Shown here: piece after piece, positions 17,073 through 25,316 of the stretch
Numbering within the stretch: the first letter of the stretch is position 1
Layout of the letters: every line of letters starts with the position of its first letter
Source: Glycomyces algeriensis
GTDB lineage: Bacteria > Actinomycetota > Actinomycetes > Mycobacteriales > Micromonosporaceae
Assembly: GCF_027622855.1 (NCBI RefSeq)
Contig: NZ_JAPZVR010000004.1
Coordinates: 370,210-434,209, forward strand
Direction: 5' to 3'
DNA: 64,000 nt
Notes under the pieces: model-generated
The model's database searches: none
What the model was told of the DNA's origin: nothing
What the model saw: only the letters and a program-made list of their open reading frames with translations
Made by a program: the position numbers and the translations under genes

Positions 17073-18113
17073 TCAGCGGCCGGTGGCCGGCACGTCGGCG
17101 GTTTCGGTGGCGGCAGGATCGAGGTCGACGGTGCGGCCGGTGGCGGCCGACCGCAGCATCTGCTCGGAGACGACCACGGTGGCGAGGCCCTGGCGCAGGT
17201 CCACGATGCCCGCGTCCTTGCCGAGGACGGCGTCGCGGAACTGCTCGTGCTCGACCAGGAGCGGCTCGCGCTTGCGGATGGCGTACCTGATCATGTCGCC
17301 TTCGGACACGCCGCGGAAGGCCCTGAGGGCCTCCCACTCGTTGTCCTGCACGCCGTTGGCGTAGAAGGTGAGGTCTCCGGTGAGGGTGTCCGCGATGAAG
17401 CAGCCGCGGTCGCCGGTGACGACGGCGGTGCGCTCCTTGAGCGGGCTCAGCCAGTTCACGGAGTGGTTGACGATCGCGCCGCCGGAGAGGCGGCCGACGG
17501 CGGAGAGCATGTCCTCGTGCTCGCGTCCCGAGCGGGACACGGTGTTCGCGGTGATCGACCGGTAGGACTGGCCGGTGACCCACGAGGTGAGGTCGATGTC
17601 GTGGGTGGCGAGGTCCTTGACCACGCCGACATCGGCGATGCGGTGCGGGAAGGGGCCCTGGCGGCGGGTGACGACCTGGAGGACCTCGCCGAGCTCGCCG
17701 GCTTCGAGGCGCTCGCGCAGGCTCATGATCGCGGGGTTGTAGCGCTCGATGTGGCCCACGCCGGCGACGAGGCCGCGGGAGCCGAAGGCCTCGGCGAGGA
17801 GGGACGCGGCCGCGGTGGTGTGCGCGAGCGGCTTCTCGATGAGCGCGTGGATCCCGGCTTCGGCGAGGGCCAGGCCGACGGGCTCGTGGTAGGCGGTGGG
17901 GCAGGCGACGACGGCGTAGTCGACGCCGACGGCGATCAGCTCCTCCACGGTGGCGACGAGCGCGGCCCCGGAGGGGACGGCGGAGGCGTCGGCGACCGGG
18001 TCGGCGACGGCGACGAGGGCGACGCCGTCGAGGGAGTTGAGGACGCGGGCGTGGTTGCGGCCCATGGCCCCGAGGCCGATGAGGCCGGCGCGCAGCAGGG
18101 GCTCGGTGGTCAC
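17073..18113 (-). CDS. Gfo/Idh/MocA oxidoreductase (WbpB-like)
   Basis: A 346-residue NAD(P)-dependent oxidoreductase. The N-terminal Rossmann domain has AGLIGLGAMGRNHARVLN, and the family's EKPLAHT motif (catalytic lysine) is near residue 100. The substrate domain includes RIADVGVVKDLATHDIDL with the expected D-x-x-x-H. It begins at a GTG that overlaps the aminotransferase stop by four bases (GTGA). In the WbpB role it oxidises the 3-OH of UDP-N-acetylglucosaminuronic acid to the 3-keto sugar, which the adjacent aminotransferase then aminates. The family is broad, so the assignment rests mainly on context. Confidence 0.83.
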   Translation of the reverse strand: MTTEPLLRAGLIGLGAMGRNHARVLNSLDGVALVAVADPVADASAVPSGAALVATVEELIAVGVDYAVVACPTAYHEPVGLALAEAGIHALIEKPLAHTTAAASLLAEAFGSRGLVAGVGHIERYNPAIMSLRERLEAGELGEVLQVVTRRQGPFPHRIADVGVVKDLATHDIDLTSWVTGQSYRSITANTVSRSGREHEDMLSAVGRLSGGAIVNHSVNWLSPLKERTAVVTGDRGCFIADTLTGDLTFYANGVQDNEWEALRAFRGVSEGDMIRYAIRKREPLLVEHEQFRDAVLGKDAGIVDLRQGLATVVVSEQMLRSAATGRTVDLDPAATETADVPATGR

Positions 18114-19213
18114 AGTCGTCCCTCCAGTCCGGTCACGGCCGCCGCGATGCGGTCGAGGTCCTCGCCCGAGAGCGAGGGGTGCACCGGGATCGAGAGGACC
18201 TCGGCGGCGGCCCGGTCGGTCTCCGGCAGATCGGCGCCGATGTCCTGGTAGGGCAGGAGGCGGTGGATCGGGGTCGGGTAGTAGACGGCCGAGCCGATGC
18301 CGTCCTCGGCGAGGAGCGCCTGGGCGCGGTCGCGGTCGCCGGCGACGCGGATCGTGTACTGGTGGTACACGTGGCGGGCTCCGGCGGCGACCGGCGGGGC
18401 GGTGACGGCGTCCAGGCCCTTGAAGGCGGCGTCGAAGCGGGAGGCGTTGGCGCGGCGGGTCTCGGTCCACTCCTCGAGGCGGCCGAGCTGGACCCGGCCG
18501 ATCGCGGCGGACACGTCCGTCATGCGCATGTTGGCGCCGACGATCTCGTTGGCGTACCGCTGCTCCATGCCCTGGTTGCGCAGCAGGCGCAGGGTGCGGG
18601 CGAGCTGCGGGTCGTCGGTGGTGACCATGCCGCCTTCGAGGGCGTGCATGTTCTTGGTGGGGTAGAAGCTGAAGGTGCCGGCCTTGCCGAAGGAGCCGAC
18701 GGGGGTGTCGTCCAGAGCGGCGGCGTGGGCCTGGCAGGCGTCCTCGAGGATGGCGAGGCCGTGGCGTTCGGCCAGCGCGGTGAGCGCCCGCATGTCGGCG
18801 GGGTTCCCGTAGAGGTGGACGGGCATGATCGCGGCGGTCCGGGGGCCGATCGCGGCCGCGGCGGCCTCGGGGTCGAGGTTGAACGAGCCGGGCTCGATGT
18901 CGGCGAAGACGGGGTCGGCGCCGACGAGGCGCACGGCGTTCGCGGTGGCGGCGAAGGAGAAGGAGGGCACGACCACCTCATCGCCGGGGCCGATGCCCAT
19001 GGCGAGGAGCGCCAGCTGGAGCGCGGAGGTGCCGGAGTTGACGGCGACGGCGTGGGCGGTCCCGGAGACCTTGGTGAACTCGTCTTCGAAGGCCGCCACT
19101 TCAGGGCCTTGGACGACCATGCCGCTGCGCAGGACCGCGACGGCCGCTTCGATCTCGGCTTCACCGATGACCGGTGCGGCGCCGGGGATCGGTTCGTGAC
19201 TCTGGCTGCTCAA
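18110..19213 (-). CDS. DegT/DnrJ/EryC1 sugar aminotransferase (WbpE-like)
   Basis: A PLP-dependent aminotransferase of 367 residues if read from the TTG at 19213, which has GGAG eight bases before it and begins SSQSHEPIPGAAPVIG. An in-frame ATG at 19246 lacks a ribosome site and is the alternative. Signatures are VNSGTSALQLALLAMGIG, VLEDA-type LAILEDACQAH, and the Schiff-base lysine in SFYPTKNMHALEGG. In the WbpE role it transfers an amino group from glutamate to the 3-keto carbon of the UDP-uronate. It is the first gene of the leftward trio, and its product pool would feed the acetyltransferase at 6687-7307. A TATATT on the minus strand about 45 bases upstream may be the -10. Confidence 0.86.
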   Translation of the reverse strand: MSSQSHEPIPGAAPVIGEAEIEAAVAVLRSGMVVQGPEVAAFEDEFTKVSGTAHAVAVNSGTSALQLALLAMGIGPGDEVVVPSFSFAATANAVRLVGADPVFADIEPGSFNLDPEAAAAAIGPRTAAIMPVHLYGNPADMRALTALAERHGLAILEDACQAHAAALDDTPVGSFGKAGTFSFYPTKNMHALEGGMVTTDDPQLARTLRLLRNQGMEQRYANEIVGANMRMTDVSAAIGRVQLGRLEEWTETRRANASRFDAAFKGLDAVTAPPVAAGARHVYHQYTIRVAGDRDRAQALLAEDGIGSAVYYPTPIHRLLPYQDIGADLPETDRAAAEVLSIPVHPSLSGEDLDRIAAAVTGLEGRL

Positions 19214-19466
19214 TTCCTCAGCTCCAATTGCTCTGCGACTCGGCATGAACGCGATGAATATAGGCCGATCTAGGGAGATGGCCTGCGACGGGGGTGTCGA
19301 ATTGTCTAAACCGCACACGTTCATCTGCTACCCGAGGGGCTGATCCCCGTTTTGCGGACTTTCCGGATAAGTGCCGGGAATCAACCGGTGAATGGCCTGT
19401 GAACATGACTTGAATTGCGGGACGGGATCGTGCGCATGATTCTCCGGGCGATCCGGGGCATGGCGG

Positions 19467-21098
19467 TCAGCGTCCGAGTACCCGCTTGAGGCGGCCCCGC
19501 ACCAGTCCGGCGGTGGAGACGCGCTGGACCTTGAGGACCGCGCGGCCGCGCTTGTCGGCCCGGACGTGGAGCTTCCAGCCGCGCAGGCCTCTGCGGACGC
19601 CGTGGGTCCAGGCACCGGCCGGGACGGCCAACGGCAGGTCGTACGTGTGGCCGCGAAGGTCGATGCGGAGGCGGAGCGTCCATTCGGCGCCGTCGACGGC
19701 TGCGGCGAGGGCGCGGTAATCGACGGTGACGCGGGCGGTCGAGCGTGTGCCGTCGAGCGGTTCGAACACGACGGAAGCGTGCTGCGGGGCCGCGGCTGCA
19801 TCGGCCGGATCGCAGGCGGGGCCGGGGACCGGGCCGGAGAGGCGGACCGCGGCGGCGGCGAATCCGGCGAAGGAGTCCGTGCCGGTGAAGGGAGCGGTGG
19901 CGCTGATCGGAAAGGTGAAGGTCAGCTCCCCTTCGGGCCTCAGCTTGACGGCGGCGGGTCTGAGCGCGGCGGCGAGGCGGCCGGTCACGGTCTCCTCGGT
20001 GATCTCGTAGTTCCGGTCGTCGAGTCCGGCGAGGCGGTCGCGGTAGCCGGGGTAGTCGCACCAGGCGCGGTCCGCATCGAAGTGGAACGAGGGCCGGTCG
20101 GGTCCGGCGATGAACCGCCGCAGCAGCGGCAGGCGCTCGGGTCGGGCGAGGACCACCCGGAGGCGCTTGGCGAGGGCGAGGCGGTCGCGGATCGCGTCGG
20201 TGAAGTAGGCGTCGGCGAGTTCGGCGAGGCCTTCGCACACCTTGGCCTGGTCGGCCTCGTCGAGATCGAGGAAGTCGGCCTGGAGCAGGTTGAACAGTTC
20301 GACGTGAAAGTGGCGCATGAGGACCGCGTCGCGCTTGGGTCCGGGCTCGAGGAGCCCGGCGGTGAAGTGCATGATGCGGGCCATGCAGGCGAGCCGCTGG
20401 AGGTGGTCGATGCTGTAGGTGATGTTGCTGTCGTCGTCGCGGCGGATCGCGTAGTAGTAGTCGTAGTCGCCGAGGACGGTGATGCGGCGGGCGCGGATCA
20501 TCGCCTCGATGGTGAACGGCTGGTCGGAGCCGAAGCGCATGTCGACGGGGTAGCGCAGCGAGTACTTCTCGACGAGCTCGCGGCGGAAGAGCTTGGTGTT
20601 GGAGACCGCCCAGGGGAGCTTCGAGTCGTAGAAGTCGATGTCGGGGCCGGTCTGCGCGAACGCCTGCTTGGAGACCCCCTTGCCGTTGACGCCGACCATC
20701 TTCCCGGCGACCACGTCCGCCTCGTTGGCGTCGGCGGCGGCGACCATCCGCTCCAGGGCCTCATGGCCGAGGCAGTCGTCGGCGCCGATGAAGAACACGT
20801 ACCGGCCGCGGGCGTGGTCCAGGCCGAGGTTGCTCGGGGCCGCGGGGCCGCCGGAGTTGGCCTGGTGGAGCACGCGCACGACGCCGGGGTGCCGCTCGGC
20901 GAAGCGGTCGAGCTCCTCGCCGCTGCCGTCCGTGGACCCGTCGTCGACCGCGACGACCTCGAGCCGGTCGGCCCCGATGCTCTGCGTCACGAGCGACTCC
21001 AGGCACTTCACCAGGTAAGGCATGGTGTTGTACACGGCCACGATGACGCTGACGTCGGGCACCGAAGCAGCGTCGTCGGCGGACGGTCCATGGGACAC
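19467..21098 (-). CDS. Glycosyltransferase family 2, TarS/TarP-like
   Basis: A 543-residue enzyme from a GTG at 21098 with GGAGG five bases upstream; an in-frame ATG at 21140 lies upstream. The N-terminal GT-A domain starts VSVIVAVYNTMPYLVKCLES and holds VDDGSTDGSG, the metal-binding region FFIGADDC, and GVNGKGV, which I recall from staphylococcal TarS. The usual catalytic ED pair reads SD here (GSDQPF); the aspartate is kept. The C-terminal 200 residues are beta-rich with a basic tail, as in the trimerisation or accessory region of TarS. By analogy it would decorate ribitol-phosphate teichoic acid with a sugar on the inner face of the membrane. It is divergent from the CDP-ribitol synthase gene, which supports that role. 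Confidence 0.8.
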   Translation of the reverse strand: MSHGPSADDAASVPDVSVIVAVYNTMPYLVKCLESLVTQSIGADRLEVVAVDDGSTDGSGEELDRFAERHPGVVRVLHQANSGGPAAPSNLGLDHARGRYVFFIGADDCLGHEALERMVAAADANEADVVAGKMVGVNGKGVSKQAFAQTGPDIDFYDSKLPWAVSNTKLFRRELVEKYSLRYPVDMRFGSDQPFTIEAMIRARRITVLGDYDYYYAIRRDDDSNITYSIDHLQRLACMARIMHFTAGLLEPGPKRDAVLMRHFHVELFNLLQADFLDLDEADQAKVCEGLAELADAYFTDAIRDRLALAKRLRVVLARPERLPLLRRFIAGPDRPSFHFDADRAWCDYPGYRDRLAGLDDRNYEITEETVTGRLAAALRPAAVKLRPEGELTFTFPISATAPFTGTDSFAGFAAAAVRLSGPVPGPACDPADAAAAPQHASVVFEPLDGTRSTARVTVDYRALAAAVDGAEWTLRLRIDLRGHTYDLPLAVPAGAWTHGVRRGLRGWKLHVRADKRGRAVLKVQRVSTAGLVRGRLKRVLGR

Positions 21099-21514
21099 TG
21101 CAGCCTCCAAGGGGGAACGTGAAGGAAATGAATGCGCCATAGCCGAGCCGAGAACATCGCGGTTTCAGCGGTGCGACACGAAGGTAAACAGCATACTCCC
21201 GGACGCCGCGGAGCCCGGATACGCGGGTCGGCAACGGTCCGGGCACGCCTGCGCGGGTGCAGGCGCGACGCCGAGCGCGACCGTCCGCACACCTGGCGGA
21301 GACCGGGATCATACGGATGAACGTGCGGCAACAGCCAGGGGGACGGAAGTGGGCCCGATGCTAAAATCCCTCCAGCGAGTCCGGCCATAGGCAGCAGGCG
21401 CACCGGCCGCCGCATCACGCCCACCGCCGCGGCCGACCGCACGGCGACCAATCCGAGCGCAGGGCGGGTCGTCCCCTTACTTTTACGGGCAACGAAAACG
21501 AGGAGGACCGGATC
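21099..21514. other. Divergent intergenic region of the teichoic-acid genes
   Basis: A 416-base gene-free stretch between the TarS-like gene and the CDP-ribitol synthase gene. A small hairpin (GCCTGC, loop of six, GCAGGC; 21247-21264) and a TAAAAT hexamer (21362-21367) without a good -35 are all I can see. AGGAGGA at 21501-21507 is the ribosome site of the rightward gene. Confidence 0.5.
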
Positions 21515-22996
21515 TTGTCGAACCACGGAGCCGAGTCGCGTCCGGGCATCACCGCGGTGGTCCTGGCGGGCGGCACCGGCCAGCGAGTCGGACTGAGCAT
21601 CCCCAAGCAGCTCATCAAGATCGCAGGCAAGCCAGTGATCCAGCACACCCTCGAAGCCTTCGAGGCCGCCGACGAGATCGACGACATCCTCGTCCTCATG
21701 GCCGAAGGCTACATCGACGACGTCAAAGCCATCGTCGCCAAGGCCGGTCTCACCAAGGTCACCGACGTCATCCCCGGCGGCGCCACCCGCTCCGACAGCA
21801 CCAAGGCCGCCATCAGCCACATCGAGGGCCGCGAACACGCCTCCGAAGAGCACCGGCTGATCTTCCACGACGCCGTCCGCCCCCTCATCTCCCGCCGCGT
21901 CATCACCGAGACCGTCGCGGCCCTGGAACGCTACGACGCCGTCGACGTCGCGATCCCCTCCGCCGACACCGTCATCGTCACGCGCACCCACGGCGAGGAC
22001 GGCGAGTTCATCACCGACGTGCCCGATCGCGCCCGCCTGCGTCGCGGCCAGACCCCCCAGGCGTTCAAGCTCCGCACCATCCGCGCCGCCTACGTCGAAG
22101 CCGACAAGGACCCCCACTTCGAGGCCACCGACGACTGCTCCGTCGTACTCAAGTACCTCCCCAGCGTCCCGATCCACGTCGTCGCCGGCGACGAATGGAA
22201 CATGAAGGTCACGCAGCCCGTCGACCTCTACATCGCCGACAAGCTGTTCCAGCTCGCCTCGACCGCGACCCCCACGCTCACCGACGAGCAGTACCGCGCC
22301 CGCCTCACCGGCAAGACCCTCGTGGTCTTCGGCGGCTCCTACGGCATCGGCGCCGACCTCGCCGACCTCGCCGAGTCCTACGGCGCCGACGTCTTCCGCT
22401 TCGGGCGCTCCACCACCGGCACCCACGTCGAGAACCCCGACGAGGTCGCCGCCGCGCTCACCGAGGCCCACGGCAAGACCGGCCGCGTCGACTACGTCGT
22501 CAACACCGCCGGCATCCTCCAGATCGGGAGGCTCAACGAGACCACCCAAGCCGACATCGACAACACCTTCAAGGTCAACTACCTCGCGCCCGTCCAGATC
22601 GCCCGCGCCGCCTACCCGTACCTGGCCCGGACCCAGGGACAGCTCCTGCTCTACACGTCCTCCAGCTACACCCGGGGCCGACGCGACTACAGCCTCTACT
22701 CCTCCACCAAGGCGGCCATGGTGAACCTCACCCAGGCCCTCGCCGAGGAATGGAGCGACGAAGGGGTGCAGGTCAACTGCGTCAACCCGGAACGCACCGC
22801 CACCCCCATGCGCACCAAGGCGTTCGGCTCGGAGAATCCCGAAACCCTCCTCGCCTCCGAGGCGGTGGCCCGGACCTCCCTGGACGTGCTGCTGTCCGCC
22901 CTCAACGGCGCGGTGATCGACGTGCGCCGGGACGACCCCACCACCGGGGGCTTCGAGCAGGCCATCGCCCGCGTCCTCGACACCGGCATCGAATAG
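21515..22996 (+). CDS. Bifunctional CDP-ribitol synthase: cytidylyltransferase-reductase fusion (Bcs1/Acs1-like)
   Basis: A 493-residue two-domain enzyme. Residues 10-245 are an IspD/TarI-type cytidylyltransferase: AVVLAGGTGQRVGLSIPKQL at the start, FHDAVRPLIS, and a TDDCSVV segment. Residues 265-490 are a short-chain dehydrogenase: the dinucleotide loop GGSYGIG at 273-279, NTAG, serines at 382-384 and the Y395-x3-K399 pair. This domain order is that of Haemophilus Bcs1/Acs1, which reduces ribulose 5-phosphate and activates the ribitol 5-phosphate to CDP-ribitol. In firmicutes the same two steps use separate TarI and TarJ (an alcohol dehydrogenase), so this is a different solution. The start is TTG, set by AGGAGGA. 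Two polymerase genes follow in the same direction. Confidence 0.86.
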   Translation: MSNHGAESRPGITAVVLAGGTGQRVGLSIPKQLIKIAGKPVIQHTLEAFEAADEIDDILVLMAEGYIDDVKAIVAKAGLTKVTDVIPGGATRSDSTKAAISHIEGREHASEEHRLIFHDAVRPLISRRVITETVAALERYDAVDVAIPSADTVIVTRTHGEDGEFITDVPDRARLRRGQTPQAFKLRTIRAAYVEADKDPHFEATDDCSVVLKYLPSVPIHVVAGDEWNMKVTQPVDLYIADKLFQLASTATPTLTDEQYRARLTGKTLVVFGGSYGIGADLADLAESYGADVFRFGRSTTGTHVENPDEVAAALTEAHGKTGRVDYVVNTAGILQIGRLNETTQADIDNTFKVNYLAPVQIARAAYPYLARTQGQLLLYTSSSYTRGRRDYSLYSSTKAAMVNLTQALAEEWSDEGVQVNCVNPERTATPMRTKAFGSENPETLLASEAVARTSLDVLLSALNGAVIDVRRDDPTTGGFEQAIARVLDTGIE

Positions 22997-23055
22997 GCCC
23001 GGACTCGCTCCACGACCGGTCCGGCCGCAACCAGACGAGATAGGAAACCGACGTC

Positions 23056-25308
23056 ATGTCCATGCGCGCTCTGCTGAGGAGCACGGCTATCCAGGAGGCC
23101 GGCCCCGCTGGGCTCGCGCTGACGGGGCTCATGCTGGCCACCTACCCGGCGATGCTGGTGGCCGCCCTCGTCCCCTCCCCCGCCGCCTTCACCGCCGCGC
23201 TCGTCGCCAGCTACGCGACCGACATCATCCTGCACGGGCGCTACCAGGACCTCATCGCCCGCCTCCGCCAGCTGCGCTTCGGCATCTCGAACCGGTTCCT
23301 CGTCCGCGAACTGCTCGTCATCCTGCTCGTCACGCGCTTGGTCGGGAGCCACGGCCTCAGCTACCGGGCGGTCCTGCTCGCCACGCTCGCCTTCGTGGCG
23401 CTCGTGGCCGTGCAGGTCCTCCACGGCGGCCTGACCGCGATGGTCCGCAAGTCCCGGACCCTTCCGTTCGCCTCCCGCAACATCGACCTCTCCCCTCTGG
23501 CCATCTCGGACGCGCCGCCGGCGTGGCTGGAGAACCGCGCGGGCGAGAAGATCCTCCACACCGACGTGCCGCTCGTCGCCGGCCTGCTGGTCTCCTCCTT
23601 CACGCTCACCAACACGCCCGGGTACATCGGCGTCACGGTCACGTTCGCGCTCGCCGTCGGCTACCTGCTGGTCCTCGGCGTGTGGTCCGGCCCGGGGCAC
23701 CGGGTGCCGAGCAACGGCAAAGCCCTCGCCTGGCTCAACCGATGGCTCGCCGCCCACCAGCCCACGGTCGTGCTGTCCTTCTCCGGCTCCAAAGAGGCCA
23801 CCTACCAGGTCAACATGTGGCTGGAGACCCTGGAGCGCATGGAGGGCGAACGACCGCTGGTGATCCTGCGCGAGATGCACTCGATGCCCGACCTGGCCCG
23901 CACCGACGTCCCGGTCCTGTGCGTGCCGAGCGCCGTCGACATCATGAACATGGACCTGTCCAGCGTGCGCGTGGCCGTCTACCCGGCGCACGTGGGCAAG
24001 AACCTGCACCTGCTGCGCGTGCCGACCATGAAGCACGCCTTCATCGGCCACGGCGACAGCGACAAGGTCGCCAGCATCAACCCCTTCGGCAAGGCCTACG
24101 ACGAACTGTGGACCGCCGGCAAAGCCGGGCGGGACCGCTGGGCCCGGGCCGACATCGGCGTCCGCGACGAGGACATCGTCGAGGTCGGCAGGCCCCAGCT
24201 CGACGTCATCGACACCGCGCCCGTCGGCGGTGAGATCCCCACCGTGCTGTACGCGCCCACGTGGGAGAACTGGACCGACGACCCGGGCACCACTTCGGTG
24301 ACCGTGCAGGGCGAGATCATCGTCAAGGCGCTCCTGGCGGCCGAGCCGCCGGTGCGGGTGGTCTACAAGCCGCACCCGTTCACCGGGACCCGCTCCGCCA
24401 AGGCGAAGGCCGCCGACCGCCGCATCCGCGCACTCATCGAGGACGCCAACCAGCGCTCGGGCGCGGCCCCGACCGCGGTCGTCCCTCCCCCGCCCGGGCT
24501 GGTCGACGACGAGACCGCGAAGCTCCAATGGGGCGACGCGGCCACGTCCCGCAACGCCGTCACCACGCGCGCCGAGGTCGCCGCCGAACGGCAGGCCGCC
24601 TCCGAATGGAACGCGGCGTTCTGGGCGGCGCAGCCCGCGAACCGGCACCTGGTGGTCACCGGCGCCCTTCCGAACGTCTACGACTGCTTCAACCGGGCCG
24701 ACGGCCTGGTCTCGGACATCTCCAGCGTCGTCTCCGACTTCATCGCCAGCGGCAAGCCGTACGCGGTCGTCGACTCGGCCGGCGTCGGCGAGGAGGCCTT
24801 CAAGGCCGCCAACACCGCCGTGCGCGCCGCGGTCATCCTCGACCCGAAGGCCCACGGGCTCCAGGACCTGCTCGCCGCCGTCCGCGACCCCGAGCACGAC
24901 CCGCTCAAAGCGGCCCGCAAAGAACTCAAGACCTACCTGCTCGGGCCCGACGAGCCTTCCGCGCAGAAGCGGTTCGACCAGGCCGTTCAGGAACTGGCCA
25001 AGCGGGCCGAGGAACGCAACCGGGCCCAGCTCAGCGCGGAAGCGGCGAACGACCTCGCCGAGACCGTCGCAGTCGACGGCACGGTCGGGAACGGCGCGAT
25101 CGAGTACGGCACAGTCGAGGCGGTGACCGTCGAGACGGCCACTGCGGATGACGGCACGGTCGAGGACGGGATCGAACCCGTCGAACCCACGGAGATCACC
25201 GCGCCGGACCCGGGCACCGTCGAGGCCTCGGAGACGAGCGTCCTGGAGGCCGGCACCGCCGAAGCCGAGGCTCCGGGCCCCCGGGCCGCCTCGAACAGCG
25301 TCGACTGA
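23056..25308 (+). CDS. Membrane-associated TagF/TarL-like polyol-phosphate polymerase
   Basis: A 750-residue protein. Residues 1-220 hold four to five hydrophobic segments (for example LMLATYPAMLVAALV and VLLATLAFVALVAVQVL, and a pair around residues 175-215). The catalytic domain (about 235-650) matches the CDP-glycerol/CDP-ribitol phosphotransferase superfamily: FIGHGDSDK, VEVGRPQLDV, VLYAPTWENW, VVYKPHPF and DGLVSDISSVVSDFIASGKP. It would transfer polyol phosphate from the CDP-polyol made by the preceding gene. The final 80 residues are an acidic, Thr-Val-Glu-rich low-complexity tail. The next gene starts eight bases after the stop and encodes a second polymerase-like enzyme. Primer, priming enzyme or main polymerase cannot be distinguished. 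Confidence 0.82.
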   Translation: MSMRALLRSTAIQEAGPAGLALTGLMLATYPAMLVAALVPSPAAFTAALVASYATDIILHGRYQDLIARLRQLRFGISNRFLVRELLVILLVTRLVGSHGLSYRAVLLATLAFVALVAVQVLHGGLTAMVRKSRTLPFASRNIDLSPLAISDAPPAWLENRAGEKILHTDVPLVAGLLVSSFTLTNTPGYIGVTVTFALAVGYLLVLGVWSGPGHRVPSNGKALAWLNRWLAAHQPTVVLSFSGSKEATYQVNMWLETLERMEGERPLVILREMHSMPDLARTDVPVLCVPSAVDIMNMDLSSVRVAVYPAHVGKNLHLLRVPTMKHAFIGHGDSDKVASINPFGKAYDELWTAGKAGRDRWARADIGVRDEDIVEVGRPQLDVIDTAPVGGEIPTVLYAPTWENWTDDPGTTSVTVQGEIIVKALLAAEPPVRVVYKPHPFTGTRSAKAKAADRRIRALIEDANQRSGAAPTAVVPPPPGLVDDETAKLQWGDAATSRNAVTTRAEVAAERQAASEWNAAFWAAQPANRHLVVTGALPNVYDCFNRADGLVSDISSVVSDFIASGKPYAVVDSAGVGEEAFKAANTAVRAAVILDPKAHGLQDLLAAVRDPEHDPLKAARKELKTYLLGPDEPSAQKRFDQAVQELAKRAEERNRAQLSAEAANDLAETVAVDGTVGNGAIEYGTVEAVTVETATADDGTVEDGIEPVEPTEITAPDPGTVEASETSVLEAGTAEAEAPGPRAASNSVD

Positions 25309-25316
25309 GGACGACC

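Noticed and set aside
21478-21500. Possible fourth copy of the glycosyltransferase promoter motif (ACGGGCAACGAAAACGAGG)
   Set aside because: Only about 13 bases match, it is directly adjacent to the ribosome site, and no -10 can follow at 17 bases.
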